Under the pieces are notes generated by a model. The model was not told the origin of the DNA. It did no database searches and saw only the letters and a program-made list of their open reading frames with translations. Position numbers and translations under genes: made by a program. From NCBI RefSeq assembly GCF_028610625.1, contig NZ_JAQQWU010000002.1, positions 62,001 to 126,000 on the forward strand: a stretch of 64,000 nt of DNA. The letters are read 5' to 3'. This DNA comes from Guptibacillus spartinae (lineage in GTDB: Bacteria; Bacillota; Bacilli; Bacillales; Guptibacillaceae). Shown piece by piece: positions 39,327-48,903 of this stretch (its first letter is position 1; each line of letters opens with the position of its first letter).

Positions 39327-40044
39327 TTGATTGCCCTCCATACGATAGAAAGGCTTGCTCAATAGTCTGTGAATCCGTTTGTTTTTTTAATTCGTCTGGC
39401 GTGCCTACAGCAATCAAGTGGCCACCTTTTATCATCCCGAGCCTTGAACATCTCTCAGCTTCGTCCATGACGTGAGTCGTTACAAGAATAAGAACCCCTT
39501 TGCTTCGCAAATCTTCGAATGTTTCCCATATCTTTTGCCTTAAGGAAGGATCGATTCCAACAGTTGGTTCATCTAGTATGAGAATATCAGGATTGTGTAA
39601 TAATGCGATTGCAAGCGATAAACGACGTTTCATACCTCCTGAAAAATCCTCTACTCTTTTTTGAAGTTCTTTTTCTAAATCAACTAGCTTCATTGCAGAT
39701 AAAATGCGAGCTTTTTGCTCACGTCGACTTACCCCGCTAAGTGTTGCAAAAAATTCCAAATTCTCATAAGCGGTTAATTCACCATATAAAGCGTCCGCTT
39801 GTGCCATGTAGCCTATCCGCTTCATGACATTAAGATCAGGCATCTGCTTTTCCAATACAATTACCTCACCCTCAGTAGCTTCTTCAATGCCACATAGCAA
39901 TTTCACGAATGTGGTTTTCCCTGATCCAGAGGGTCCAAGTAAACCGAATATCTCACCTTTGTTAAGCGTCATTTTAATATTGTCTAGAATCGTAGTATGG
40001 CCATAACGTTTCGTTACCCGAGTTTGAACCGGAAAATTTTTCAT
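39316..40044 (-). CDS. ABC exporter ATP-binding protein
   Basis: A 242-residue ABC ATPase with Walker A GPSGSGKTT, signature FSGGMKRRL and Walker B ILILDEPTVGID, of the DrrA/CcmA multidrug exporter type. It is first in the ATPase-permease-TetR operon and reads from the twin-operator promoter. AGGAGGGG precedes the ATG. Confidence 0.9.
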   Translation of the reverse strand: MKNFPVQTRVTKRYGHTTILDNIKMTLNKGEIFGLLGPSGSGKTTFVKLLCGIEEATEGEVIVLEKQMPDLNVMKRIGYMAQADALYGELTAYENLEFFATLSGVSRREQKARILSAMKLVDLEKELQKRVEDFSGGMKRRLSLAIALLHNPDILILDEPTVGIDPSLRQKIWETFEDLRSKGVLILVTTHVMDEAERCSRLGMIKGGHLIAVGTPDELKKQTDSQTIEQAFLSYGGQSNEN

Positions 40045-40058
40045 ACAACCCCTCCTAA

Positions 40059-40119
40059 TGAGTGATTACTCACTTTATTATAACATGCGTTTTTCAGTTG
40101 TAAAGTGAGTAATCACTCA
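40059..40119 (-). promoter_or_regulatory. Promoter flanked by twin TetR operators
   Basis: Two copies of TGAGTGATTACTCACTTTA (19 bp) face each other at 40059-40077 and 40101-40119. Each contains the near-palindrome TGAGTGATTACTCA, with centres 42 bp apart. Between them lie TATAAT (minus strand, about 40078-40083) and a TTTACA -35-like hexamer touching the upstream operator. This is the layout expected for a repressor that blocks the promoter from both sides. Confidence 0.8.
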
Positions 40120-40135
40120 CGATTTCCACAAAAAA

Positions 40136-40158
40136 AACCGCTCTAACAGAGCGGTTTT
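40136..40158 (-). terminator. Terminator of efp
   Basis: An AAACCGCTCT/AGAGCGGTTT stem with a 3-nt loop followed by T-run, shortly after the efp stop codon. Confidence 0.9.
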
Positions 40159-40165
40159 GCAATGA

Positions 40166-40723
40166 TTAACCTCGGGATACATATTCACCTTTAGAAGTAT
40201 CAACAATGAGAATATCTCCCTGGTTTACAAAGAAAGGTACCTGAACGGTTAAACCAGTTTCAACAGTTGCTGGCTTTGTGCCTCCTGAAGCTGTATCACC
40301 TTTAATACCAGGTTCAGTTTCAGTAACTACAAGTTCAACGGTGTTTGGTAATTCTACACCAATTGTTTCTTCACCATAGGTGCGAATCGAAATTTCCATG
40401 TTTTCCTTAAGGAATTTAAGTTCATAATTAATTTGCTCTGTAGGAAGTTCTACTTGCTCATATGTTGTTGTATCCATAAATGTGTGCATATCTCCACTTG
40501 CGTAAAGATATTGCATTTTACGATTTTCAATATGAGCTTTTGAAACCTTTTCTCCAGCACGGAATGTTTTTTCTTGAATTCCACCAGTACGAAGGTTGCG
40601 TAGCTTTGTTCTCACGAAAGCTGCTCCTTTACCAGGTTTTACGTGCTGAAATTCCATTACTGTCCAGATCCCATTATCCACTTCAATTGTAAGACCGGTT
40701 TTTAAATCGTTAACAGAAATCAT
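40166..40723 (-). CDS. efp: Translation elongation factor P
   Basis: A 185-residue three-domain EF-P. The tip of domain I is [10 protein letters not shown], with Lys32 at the position that is modified in many bacteria. It relieves ribosome stalling at polyproline motifs. It lies 19 bp after yqhT. Confidence 0.96.
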   Translation of the reverse strand: MISVNDLKTGLTIEVDNGIWTVMEFQHVKPGKGAAFVRTKLRNLRTGGIQEKTFRAGEKVSKAHIENRKMQYLYASGDMHTFMDTTTYEQVELPTEQINYELKFLKENMEISIRTYGEETIGVELPNTVELVVTETEPGIKGDTASGGTKPATVETGLTVQVPFFVNQGDILIVDTSKGEYVSRG

Positions 40724-40742
40724 AAGTAGTCCCTCACTTTCA

Positions 40743-41810
40743 TTATTCGCCGAGAATCAGTAATTCTTTAGTTGAATGAGACAATGCCTCATTTCCTGTC
40801 TCGGTGATGACTGTATCATCTTCTATTCGTACTCCGCCCTTACCAGAGAGGTAAATACCTGGTTCAACGGTCACAACCATACCCGGTTCTAACACTGTAT
40901 CAGATTTTGTTGAAAGCGCTGGGCCTTCGTGTACTTCTAGACCTACACCATGACCCAATGTATGCCCAAAGTAGTCTCCATAACCTTTTGCAGCTATAAG
41001 ATCTCTGGAGATTGCATCTGCTTCTTTTCCGCTCATTCCGGGCTTAATTTCTTCCATTGCCTTAAGCTGAGCTTCGAGAACCGTGTGGTATACACTTTTA
41101 AGCTCTTCGCCAGGATCTCCAACAGCCACTGTACGGGTTATATCGGAACAATATCCTTTATAATAAGCGCCAAAATCAAGTGTGATTAGTTCGTTCTTTC
41201 CAATGACTTTATCACTTGCAACACCGTGGGGAAGACTTGAGCGAATACCCGACGCAACTATAATATCAAAAGAAGATGAGGTTGCGCCATTTTTTCTCAT
41301 AAAAAACTCAAGCTCATTGGAGACATCAAGCTCAGTTATCCCCGTACGAATATAGCTTGTAATATGTTGAAAAGCAGCATCCGCTATTTCGGTAGCTTCT
41401 CTCAATACGTTTAATTCACTAGAATCCTTGATCATACGATGCTTTTCAAGAAGACCATTGATAGGAACAAGACTCGCTTCAACTTTAGCTTCATATGTTT
41501 TAAAGACCTGGTATGTAACTTGCGTTTCTTCAAAACCTAGCTTCTTTACTCCTAGGGCGTTAGCTAACTTAGCAACTTCTTCTACAATAGGACCCTTATG
41601 TTGTACAATCTCAAAACCCTTTGCTTGCTCCTGGGCCTGATCAATATAACGAAAGTCTGTTATAAACTTTGCTTCCTTCTCAGTAATTAGGACAACACCT
41701 GAGCTTCCGGTAAACTGCGAAATATATCTGCGATTACTTGCTGAAGTAATTAACATCGCATCAATATCATACTCTTTAAATGACTGACGTAGATTCTCAA
41801 TACGTTCCAC
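40743..41810 (-). CDS. yqhT: Xaa-Pro aminopeptidase-like M24 peptidase YqhT
   Basis: 355 residues: a creatinase-type N-terminal domain and a pita-bread metallopeptidase domain. Metal ligands are visible in [51 protein letters not shown]. It removes N-terminal residues preceding proline. Its coupling to efp, which deals with proline-rich proteins, is conserved in Bacillaceae. Confidence 0.92.
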   Translation of the reverse strand: MERIENLRQSFKEYDIDAMLITSASNRRYISQFTGSSGVVLITEKEAKFITDFRYIDQAQEQAKGFEIVQHKGPIVEEVAKLANALGVKKLGFEETQVTYQVFKTYEAKVEASLVPINGLLEKHRMIKDSSELNVLREATEIADAAFQHITSYIRTGITELDVSNELEFFMRKNGATSSSFDIIVASGIRSSLPHGVASDKVIGKNELITLDFGAYYKGYCSDITRTVAVGDPGEELKSVYHTVLEAQLKAMEEIKPGMSGKEADAISRDLIAAKGYGDYFGHTLGHGVGLEVHEGPALSTKSDTVLEPGMVVTVEPGIYLSGKGGVRIEDDTVITETGNEALSHSTKELLILGE

Positions 41811-41830
41811 AACTTCGTCCTCCTTTAGAA

Positions 41831-42250
41831 TTATAAAAATGACTGTAATGCTAGTTCATAACCCTTTAATCCAAACCCAACAATTTGGCCTTCTGTAACC
41901 GGTGAGATGACAGACGTATGTCGAAATGACTCTCGCTTATGTACATTTGATATGTGCACCTCTACAACTTGAGTCGGAACACTAGCAATGGCATCACGGA
42001 TGGCATAGCTATAATGTGTAAAGGCCCCTGGATTTAGAATAATTCCCGAAGCATTCTCTGCTTCATGAATCCAGTCAATAATCTCACCTTCATGGTTGGA
42101 CTGATGGAAGATAACAGTTGCCTCATTCTCGTTAGCTAATTGAGACAATCGTTGCTCTAATGTTTCAAGCGTTTCACTTCCATAGATGCCAGGCTCCCGT
42201 TTACCAAGGCGATTTAAATTAGGTCCATTAATGACATAAAATGTTTTCAT
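41831..42250 (-). CDS. aroQ: Type II 3-dehydroquinate dehydratase
   Basis: 139 residues: the NGPNLNRLGKREPGIYG start with catalytic Tyr/Arg loop, NPGAFTHYSYAIRDA and EVHISNVHKRE. It converts 3-dehydroquinate to 3-dehydroshikimate in the shikimate pathway; another shikimate gene (aroK) is at 57875. ATG 42250 with GGAGA upstream is clear; the frame is open to 42331. Confidence 0.95.
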   Translation of the reverse strand: MKTFYVINGPNLNRLGKREPGIYGSETLETLEQRLSQLANENEATVIFHQSNHEGEIIDWIHEAENASGIILNPGAFTHYSYAIRDAIASVPTQVVEVHISNVHKRESFRHTSVISPVTEGQIVGFGLKGYELALQSFL

Positions 42251-42313
42251 GTAAGTCTCCTGATTAAAATAATTAGTAAGGACCTGCTGACTCCTATGTT
42301 GTGTAAAAAAAAG

Positions 42314-42332
42314 AGAATGTTCCATGAACATT
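42314..42332 (-). terminator. Terminator of yqhR
   Basis: A GAATGTTC/GAACATTC stem with a 3-nt loop, followed by TCTTTTTTTT, just after the yqhR stop. Confidence 0.85.
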
Positions 42333-42343
42333 CTACCATAGCT

Positions 42344-42874
42344 TCATTTGTTTGAATAGGAAGTGACCTTCTGTTGATTCTCATGATATTCAAAGGATAT
42401 TGAATATCCTATAAACACGCCATACAGTATATACAAACAGAGTGTTGTAATAATCGTATTGCGATCAAGATTGGTGATTGTTGGGAGGTCAATGAACATT
42501 GGGTTAAGTAAATAAAAGACAATAACCCAAAGCACTACACCATATGCAAGTCCTGCAAGCATGTTATTAATTTTCACAAGCGTTACTTTATACAAAAAAG
42601 CTACAAGGATTGAGATTAGCCCAATCGAAAGAATCCCTATCCATTGTCCAAGCTGCTGGTTTTTCCATTCACCTAGTGCCCACGGAGATAGAATGAGTGA
42701 AGGCGGTATCTTTGTGAATTTAAATAAATATGTGAGATATCCAATTAGCCCCCAAAACAGCCCACCAGCAATCCCTATGGTGACAATTTTCGAAGTAAAA
42801 GAAAGAGGCTGTTCTTGTTTATTTTGTTCAAGTTGCTCGTTCTCCTTGGAGTCCTGCTGCTTTTCTTTTTCCAT
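42344..42874 (-). CDS. yqhR: Conserved membrane protein YqhR
   Basis: A 176-residue protein with a charged N-terminus (KEKQQDSKENEQLEQNKQ) and four membrane helices (about 30-50, 70-95, 103-128, 140-165). It matches YqhR by size, topology and position beside aroQ and yqhQ. Function unknown. ATG 42874 (GAGGTG 6 nt upstream) is preferred to GTG 42883. Confidence 0.82.
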   Translation of the reverse strand: MEKEKQQDSKENEQLEQNKQEQPLSFTSKIVTIGIAGGLFWGLIGYLTYLFKFTKIPPSLILSPWALGEWKNQQLGQWIGILSIGLISILVAFLYKVTLVKINNMLAGLAYGVVLWVIVFYLLNPMFIDLPTITNLDRNTIITTLCLYILYGVFIGYSISFEYHENQQKVTSYSNK

Positions 42875-43001
42875 TTCATTCACCTCGCACCTAGCTTTTC
42901 CTAATGTAGATAAAATTATTTATTAGAAATTTGTGTATTGAAAAGATTAAAATCGCTATCGTTGGGGAAAATGAATATTAGCATCTCTTACCTAGAGGTT
43001 T

Positions 43002-43029
43002 TTGCCTATTTCTTGTAGAATGGTATAAA
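43002..43029 (+). promoter_or_regulatory. Possible promoter of yqhQ
   Basis: TTGCCT (43002-43007) and TATAAA (43024-43029) are spaced by 16 nt, 63 nt before the yqhQ start. Confidence 0.4.
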
Positions 43030-43092
43030 GTACATTTGTTAGAGTATAATCGTTTCAAAACATTCTACTTCATAATAGGTTGGTGAGAGATA

Positions 43093-44040
43093 TTGTCTGA
43101 TACAAATAAGCCTGCATATGGCGGGCAGGCGGTTGTTGAAGGTGTGATGTTTCAAGGGAAACATACATCTGTAACCGCTATTCGGCGAAAGGATGGCTCA
43201 ATTGATTATTTAGAAGTTCCTAAGCAGCCGAAGCCGATTCGAACAAAACTTAAAAAAATCCCTTTCATTCGCGGAGTTGTTGCGATTATCGATGCTAGTG
43301 GAAATGGAACAAAACATTTGAACTTCTCTAGCGAGCGTTATGATGTCGATCCCTCTGAAGATGAGGAGGTTCTCGGTAAGGAAGAACCTTCGAAACTAAA
43401 TCTCTTATTAGGCGCTGCTGCCATAGGCGTAATTTCTTTCGCATTTGTGAAAACAATCTTTACATTGTTACCTGCGCTTGCTGCGGCTTCATTAGAATTT
43501 ATTTTTCCTGGACACGTGGTTCAGAACTTAATTGAAGGTTTTATCAAGCTAATTTTACTGCTTGGCTACATTTATTTTATTTCGCTCACCCCCATCGTTA
43601 AAAGAGTTTTTCAGTACCATGGAGCTGAACATAAAGTAATCAATGCTTATGAAGCAGGATTACCGATTACAATTGAAAATGTTCAGAAGCAGTCTCGACT
43701 TCATTACCGATGTGGAAGTAGTTTTATTCTTTTTACAGTAGTCATTGGCGTATTTATTTATCTATTAGTTCCCACTGACCCATTATGGGTGAGATTACTA
43801 TATCGAGTCGCATTAATACCAGTTGTCCTTGGTGTCTCTTTTGAAGTTCTTCAACTAACGAATAAAGTGAGAGACATACCAGTACTGAAAGCACTTGGTT
43901 ATCCTGGGTTATGGGTACAGCTCTTAACGACCAAAAATCCAGATGATAAGCAAGTAGACGTAGCAATCCACTCATTTAATGAACTACTTTCTCGAGATAA
44001 AGTGCGAGAGGAAGATGATTCAAGTACTAAAGTTGTGTAA
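43093..44040 (+). CDS. yqhQ: DUF1385 membrane protein YqhQ
   Basis: 315 residues: hallmark start YGGQAVVEGVMFQG, about four membrane helices between residues 100 and 260, and the FQYHGAEHKVINAYEAG motif. The DUF1385 family is widely conserved; its biochemical role is unclear. TTG 43093 has GGTGAG about 6 nt upstream. It reads away from yqhR and is followed after 22 bp by yqhP. Confidence 0.88.
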   Translation: MSDTNKPAYGGQAVVEGVMFQGKHTSVTAIRRKDGSIDYLEVPKQPKPIRTKLKKIPFIRGVVAIIDASGNGTKHLNFSSERYDVDPSEDEEVLGKEEPSKLNLLLGAAAIGVISFAFVKTIFTLLPALAAASLEFIFPGHVVQNLIEGFIKLILLLGYIYFISLTPIVKRVFQYHGAEHKVINAYEAGLPITIENVQKQSRLHYRCGSSFILFTVVIGVFIYLLVPTDPLWVRLLYRVALIPVVLGVSFEVLQLTNKVRDIPVLKALGYPGLWVQLLTTKNPDDKQVDVAIHSFNELLSRDKVREEDDSSTKVV

Positions 44041-44062
44041 AGATGAACAGGAGGTGAATCAT

Positions 44063-44452
44063 TTGTCGCGCCGTGTTGTTCAACCTCTGATTTATTTATT
44101 AATAGGTCTCGCAGCTATTGGTTTTTTATGGAAAGTGCTCACTGATCCGGGTGGACTTTTCAAGCAGCTTCTTATCACTGCAGCCATTGCCATTGTGATT
44201 ATCTTTATTGCCAAAAAATTGATGGCTAAAAAAATGGGGCAACAATCAACTGCCTATCAAAGAGCTGCAAAACAATCTTCAAAATTAAAAAAGAAAAAAG
44301 TTGCACCTAGAAGAAATGCCTCCCACTTAAGGGTCATTCCTTCCAAACGACTTACGCCTAGAAAGCGTTCATTGCAAGAAGATAAAAAACAAAATCCTTT
44401 CACGGTCATTGAAGGTCGTAAAGGGAAGAAGAAAAACAGGGCTCTATTTTAG
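44063..44452 (+). CDS. yqhP: SA1362-family basic membrane protein YqhP
   Basis: 129 residues: two membrane helices (about 9-27 and 34-54) followed by a very basic Lys/Arg-rich C-terminal half ending GRKGKKKNRALF. Position next to yqhQ matches YqhP. TTG 44063 is chosen because AGGAGGTG lies 6 nt upstream; the open frame to 43979 overlaps yqhQ. Function unknown. Confidence 0.8.
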   Translation: MSRRVVQPLIYLLIGLAAIGFLWKVLTDPGGLFKQLLITAAIAIVIIFIAKKLMAKKMGQQSTAYQRAAKQSSKLKKKKVAPRRNASHLRVIPSKRLTPRKRSLQEDKKQNPFTVIEGRKGKKKNRALF

Positions 44453-44532
44453 AAAATGGTTGCTGCGCTAAAATCACGTGAACCGTTGTTTTATCATAGC
44501 CTTTGTTCTAAATGTAAAATAATTACCAAATT

Positions 44533-44571
44533 AAAAGAAAGGGTGGTTGATGATCAACCGCCCTTTCTTTT
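44533..44571. terminator. Bidirectional terminator between yqhP and yqhO
   Basis: A long AAAAGAAAGGG(t)GGTTGAT / ATCAACC(g)CCCTTTCTTTT hairpin between convergent genes, overlapping the yqhO stop. Confidence 0.9.
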
Positions 44572-45468
44572 AATTTCTGGCATTTTCCTCCACGTATTGA
44601 GAAACTGAGAAGTCCGCTCTTTTCCTAACATGATTAATTTTTTTTGGCCTTGTCTTTCTAATTTAAAGGCGGTCGTTAGATCTTCATTAATTGGGATAAA
44701 TACTATGTTTTGAGCCTTTTGATCTTCAATGTAACGTGCATCATGAGCTCGTTTCATTGTTTCGAAGAGAGCCTGATACATGTCAACAGCATTTGAAATG
44801 TGATTTTCATTCACTTGATTAAAATTAGCGCTTAATTGAAAACCCAACACTGGTCTTAGTGGTTTTTTATTATCGGGGGGTTGAAATACCCACAAAGGAA
44901 AATTACTTAATATCCCCCCATCTACCATATAGTGTTTTTTCCCATTGATTGAATAGAGAGGCTGAGGCTTGAAGAAAAAAGGTAAGCTCGCGCTCATTCT
45001 TACTGCCTTTGCAACAGAGAACCGTTCTGGTACAAATCCATATTGAGCGAGGTCATCCGGTAATACGACAAGCCTTCCTTTCGTAATGTCAGAAACAATA
45101 ATTTTAAGTGATCCTTCAGGCAAATCACCAAATGTGAGAATTCCCTTTCTTTTTAATAACTCCTCAACCCACGCTTCTAAGTCTTTTCCTGAATAAAGAC
45201 CAAGATTCCAATATAACATCAGCCAGCGAAGTAGCGGAAAGGTAAAACCAGAATTTTTCTCTAATAATGTCGTCAAGTCTGTATCAAGTAACGTACTTTC
45301 TAATTCACTCCCGTTGTATCCCGCCATAATCAATGCTGCAATCAGAGCCCCCGCACTCGTTCCGGCTGTTCTTTTGAATGCTAGACCTTTCTTCTCTACA
45401 GCTTGAAGAGCTCCAACAAGAGCAATTCCTTTTACGCCCCCACCTGAAAACACTCCGTCAATATACAA
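44554..45468 (-). CDS. yqhO: Patatin-like phospholipase YqhO
   Basis: A 304-residue patatin: oxyanion loop FSGGGVKGIALVG, nucleophile in GTSAGA (G-x-S-x-G), and the catalytic Asp in DGGILSNFPLW. It probably hydrolyses membrane lipid esters. TTG 45468 lies about 7 nt after AAGGAGG; the open frame extends to 45486 through that ribosome-binding site. Located between yqhP and mntR as in B. subtilis. Confidence 0.88.
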   Translation of the reverse strand: MYIDGVFSGGGVKGIALVGALQAVEKKGLAFKRTAGTSAGALIAALIMAGYNGSELESTLLDTDLTTLLEKNSGFTFPLLRWLMLYWNLGLYSGKDLEAWVEELLKRKGILTFGDLPEGSLKIIVSDITKGRLVVLPDDLAQYGFVPERFSVAKAVRMSASLPFFFKPQPLYSINGKKHYMVDGGILSNFPLWVFQPPDNKKPLRPVLGFQLSANFNQVNENHISNAVDMYQALFETMKRAHDARYIEDQKAQNIVFIPINEDLTTAFKLERQGQKKLIMLGKERTSQFLNTWRKMPEIKRKGG

Positions 45469-45580
45469 GACCTTACCTCCTTCCAACCTTATTAAAGCCT
45501 AATCTTATAAGATAAGATTTAGTACAAAAAAGAGGAATTTGATTCATCTAGGCAGTTTTCGAATAGAGACATAAAAAAAA

Positions 45581-45612
45581 GGAACAATCCGATTACACCT
45601 CGGATTGCTCCT
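45581..45612 (-). terminator. Terminator of mntR
   Basis: A GGAGCAATCCG/CGGATTGTTCC stem followed by eight T, overlapping the mntR stop. Confidence 0.88.
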
Positions 45613-46039
45613 CATGAGCTTCTTCATTTTTTCGCTGAACTTCTCTAAGTTCATCCACTCGGACATTCGTTTCTTCGAAATATTGAACGAGATCTCCAAT
45701 TCGATCAATCGCGTCCCAGCTTAAATGATGTTCAATACCTTCAACATCTTCATATATGTTCTCTTCATTAACCCCGATAACACCCAGAAACTGTTCAAGC
45801 AAAGCATGGCGATCAACGAGTCGCTTTCCTAGCTTTTTCCCTTTGGGAGTAAGCATGAAGCCGCGATACTTTTCGTAAACGACATATTTACCTTTATCTA
45901 ATTTTTGAATCATTTTCGTTACCGAGGAGGGATGTACCTCTAGTGCTTCCGCAATGTCTGATACGCGAGCATACCCTTTTCCGTCTATTAGTGCATAAAT
46001 ACGTTCAATATAATCTTCCATACTTGGAGTAGTGGCCAT
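45593..46039 (-). CDS. mntR: Manganese transport regulator MntR
   Basis: A 148-residue DtxR-family repressor: winged helix [27 protein letters not shown], and metal ligands matching B. subtilis MntR: Asp8 region (MEDYIERIY), EGIEHHLSW (His77, Glu99 and Glu102 type ligands by alignment with the family). With Mn2+ bound it represses Mn2+ importers. ATG 46039 has GGAGGG upstream; the frame is open to 46213 but nothing upstream resembles the family. Confidence 0.95.
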   Translation of the reverse strand: MATTPSMEDYIERIYALIDGKGYARVSDIAEALEVHPSSVTKMIQKLDKGKYVVYEKYRGFMLTPKGKKLGKRLVDRHALLEQFLGVIGVNEENIYEDVEGIEHHLSWDAIDRIGDLVQYFEETNVRVDELREVQRKNEEAHEEQSEV

Positions 46040-46182
46040 TGGATTCCCTCCATCTTTTATTCCATTTAAGCCAGTTAATAAAAGCATACACCATAGTATG
46101 GGCGGATACAAGGAAAGGTTCCATGTGCTTTTATTAAGGGCCTCGTCTTGCTGAATGACACAATGTGTTCTAACAAAAAGAT

Positions 46183-46211
46183 GAAGGATAAACGGAAAAC
46201 GTTTATCCTTC
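46183..46211 (-). terminator. Terminator of nrdJ
   Basis: A GAAGGATAAACG/CGTTTATCCTTC perfect 12-bp stem followed by T-rich sequence, 12 nt after the stop codon. Confidence 0.9.
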
Positions 46212-46222
46212 ACTCTTCAATC

Positions 46223-48787
46223 TTAAAGCCCGCACTTTAATTGGGCGCTACAATTATCACACGTATTACAGCCGCCGATTTCTTTTACTTGCCCTTTTCG
46301 ACAAACTGGACACGTATTGCCTACTTCAGAGCCAATCGTCACGTCAGTTGAGCGTAGATCAGTAATCGTATCGACAAGAACCACTTGTTTCTTTTCCTGC
46401 ATACCATCTTCAAATTCAAGCTGTTCGAATGAATTTTCCTCTGCTTTAAGAGTTAGAACTTGAGAATCACGGCTTCCATCCACATAAACCGTTCCACCCT
46501 TTGCCCCTCCATTGTAAAGGCGCTCATACACAGCTTCTACTTGCTTTACCGTATATCCTTTTGGTGCGTTTACTGTTTTAGAGATCGAGCTGTCTACCCA
46601 ACGCTGAATGACACATTGTGTGTCAGCATGATCTTCAGGAGCAAGCTCCATGGCAGAAACAAACCATTCAGGAAGCTTTTCTGGATCTGCTTCTGGATTT
46701 TTCTCGTAGTATTCAGCAAGAATATCTGCCTTCACTTCAATGAACTTTCCAAGGCGACCACTACGGAAATAGGAGAATGAAAAGTATGGTTCGAGACCAG
46801 TCGAAACTCCTACCATCGTTCCTGTACTTCCTGTTGGCGCTACAGTTAGTAAGTGTGAGTTACGAATGCCGTAATCCATAATGTTGTCTCGTAAGTCATT
46901 CGGCATTTGTTGCATATATCCAGTGTTAACAAAAGCTTCACGTAATCTATTTGTCTCTTCTGCTGTTTCACCTTCAAGGAACGGGAAACTGCCTTTCTCC
47001 TTAGCTAAATCAACTGAAGCACGATAAGCCGTTGTAGCAATTGTTTCAAATATTTGATCAGTTAACTTATTTCCTTCTTCTGAGCCATAAACCGTTTCGC
47101 AATAGATCAGTAAATCGTGAAGTCCCATTACTCCGAGACCCACACGGCGCTCACCTAGAGCTTGCTTTTCGTTTTCTTTTAAGAAATAAGGCGTTGCATC
47201 AATAACGTTATCTTGCATTCTTACGCCTACTTCAACAGTTTCTCTCAATTTATCAAAATCAACTGTTTTCGTTTCCTTATTTGCCATTTCCGCAAGGTTC
47301 ACAGCTGCCAGGTTACAAACTGAATAAGGCGCTAACGGTTGCTCTCCACAAGGATTCGTTGCTACTACTTTTTGTCCGTAAGAGGTAGCGTTTGTTTTTT
47401 CATTAGCATTGTCAATAAAGAAAATACCTGGTTCAGCAGAGTATGTTGCACAAATATTGATGAGATCCCATAGCTCTTTTGCCTGAACTTTACGATACGT
47501 TCTTACAGGGAACCCTTGGGCTTTCCAATCACGAACATCACCTGATTCATGCCAGTTCTCATTATAGAAACTCATTTGTTCCTTGGTATAGTTTTCTACG
47601 TCAGGAAAGCGTAGCTCATATTCAGTATCGTTTTCAACTGCATCCATGAAATCCTTCGTAAGACAAACAGAAATATTTGCCCCAGTTAAGAAGTCTGGAT
47701 TATGAACCGAGTACGTACCGCCAGTCGCTAACTTCTCTTGTGCATCTTGCATCACTTTTTCTTCAAAACCACCTGTACCTGGGATACTCCGATAATTTAA
47801 AATACTTTGATACATAGATCTTTCAGCATCTGAAAGTGGTGTGAATTTCAATTTATCTTCCGCGAGTTTCTTTATTTGCTCGTCTTTCGTGTTTTCTACA
47901 AGAAAACGAAGAATACGTGGATTTTGCATTTTTGAAATAATGAACTCAATAATATCCGGGTGCCAATCTGCAAGCATTATCATTTGAGCACCGCGACGTG
48001 ACCCACCTTGCTCTACAAGATGTGTAAGCTTTGCTATATCATCCAGCCACGAGACAGACCCAGATGACTTTCCATTAACACCTCTAGCAAGAGTATTTCT
48101 CGGACGAAGCGTTGAGCCATTTGTTCCTACTCCGCCGCCGCGACTCATAATTTCCATTACTTGTTTGCGGTGTTCTGAAATACCTTCTCTTGAATCCTGA
48201 GGAAAAGGCATCACATAGCAATTAAAATACGTTACTTCGGTATCAGCACCTGCACCATACAGTACTCTACCTGCAGGAACAAAATTCATTGAAGATAATT
48301 CATGATAAAAACGATCTTCCCAATATTTCTTTTCCCCATCTGTTTTCTCCACGTCTGCTAAGCCACGAGCGTTTCGGCGTGCAATTTGCTCATAATAAAC
48401 TTCTAGAGGCTTTTCAATAACGTCCAATGAACGCACAATCAGTCCAGACTCTCTCTCTTCCTCTGTATCTAGTACGCCTACGTAGTCTTCATGAACAGCA
48501 ACAGTTGCCTTCTTTGATGCTAGATCGAGTTGTTCAATGTATCCGAGACCTCGCGCTGGAAATTTCGGATCTTCCTTAATGGTTAAAACAACGAAATCAC
48601 CTTTTTGTAATGTTTTTTTCTCTGTATCTTTAAAGGCATAGCGATCTAGCATGACAAGACGACTTACACCTTTGTGACTTAGGTGCATTTCTTCTGTAAT
48701 AGGATGCACTTGCGCAAACATCTCAATATCTTTATTTAACTGTTCAATGTTAATAGACCTTCTTTTTTCATTGGTTTGTATTGTCAT
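46223..48787 (-). CDS. nrdJ: Adenosylcobalamin-dependent (class II) ribonucleotide reductase
   Basis: An 854-residue reductase. After an N-terminal domain come FVPAGRVLYGAG and a YFNCYV first redox Cys, GGGVGTNGSTLRPR, the catalytic NPCGEQPLAPYSVCNLAAVNLA (Asn-Cys-Glu), PTGSTGTMVGVSTGLEPYFSFSY, and a C-terminal zinc-ribbon-like tail with CPVC and CDNC plus a last Cys. It makes dNTP precursors with or without oxygen using coenzyme B12. ATG 48787 (GGAGGGG 7 nt upstream) is clear. It sits between mntR and lipM, which are adjacent in B. subtilis. Confidence 0.94.
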   Translation of the reverse strand: MTIQTNEKRRSINIEQLNKDIEMFAQVHPITEEMHLSHKGVSRLVMLDRYAFKDTEKKTLQKGDFVVLTIKEDPKFPARGLGYIEQLDLASKKATVAVHEDYVGVLDTEEERESGLIVRSLDVIEKPLEVYYEQIARRNARGLADVEKTDGEKKYWEDRFYHELSSMNFVPAGRVLYGAGADTEVTYFNCYVMPFPQDSREGISEHRKQVMEIMSRGGGVGTNGSTLRPRNTLARGVNGKSSGSVSWLDDIAKLTHLVEQGGSRRGAQMIMLADWHPDIIEFIISKMQNPRILRFLVENTKDEQIKKLAEDKLKFTPLSDAERSMYQSILNYRSIPGTGGFEEKVMQDAQEKLATGGTYSVHNPDFLTGANISVCLTKDFMDAVENDTEYELRFPDVENYTKEQMSFYNENWHESGDVRDWKAQGFPVRTYRKVQAKELWDLINICATYSAEPGIFFIDNANEKTNATSYGQKVVATNPCGEQPLAPYSVCNLAAVNLAEMANKETKTVDFDKLRETVEVGVRMQDNVIDATPYFLKENEKQALGERRVGLGVMGLHDLLIYCETVYGSEEGNKLTDQIFETIATTAYRASVDLAKEKGSFPFLEGETAEETNRLREAFVNTGYMQQMPNDLRDNIMDYGIRNSHLLTVAPTGSTGTMVGVSTGLEPYFSFSYFRSGRLGKFIEVKADILAEYYEKNPEADPEKLPEWFVSAMELAPEDHADTQCVIQRWVDSSISKTVNAPKGYTVKQVEAVYERLYNGGAKGGTVYVDGSRDSQVLTLKAEENSFEQLEFEDGMQEKKQVVLVDTITDLRSTDVTIGSEVGNTCPVCRKGQVKEIGGCNTCDNCSAQLKCGL

Positions 48788-48865
48788 ATAAACCCCTCCG
48801 TTTCGACATTTATACATATAAGAGCAACTCTAGATGTATGTAACTGTAATAAATCGTCTTGATTA

Positions 48866-48894
48866 ATAGTAGCACATGTCCATCACGCAGACAA
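48866..48894 (-). promoter_or_regulatory. Promoter of nrdJ
   Basis: TTGTCT (48889-48894) and TACTAT (48866-48871) are spaced by exactly 17 nt, downstream of two NrdR boxes. The rest of 48788-49180 has no gene; 49000-49140 is AT-rich with nothing recognised. Confidence 0.65.
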
Positions 48895-48903
48895 TCATTT
48901 TCA

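Noticed and set aside
46040-46213. N-terminal extension of mntR
   Set aside because: The extra 58 codons overlap the nrdJ terminator and do not resemble DtxR proteins; ATG 46039 has a good ribosome-binding site.
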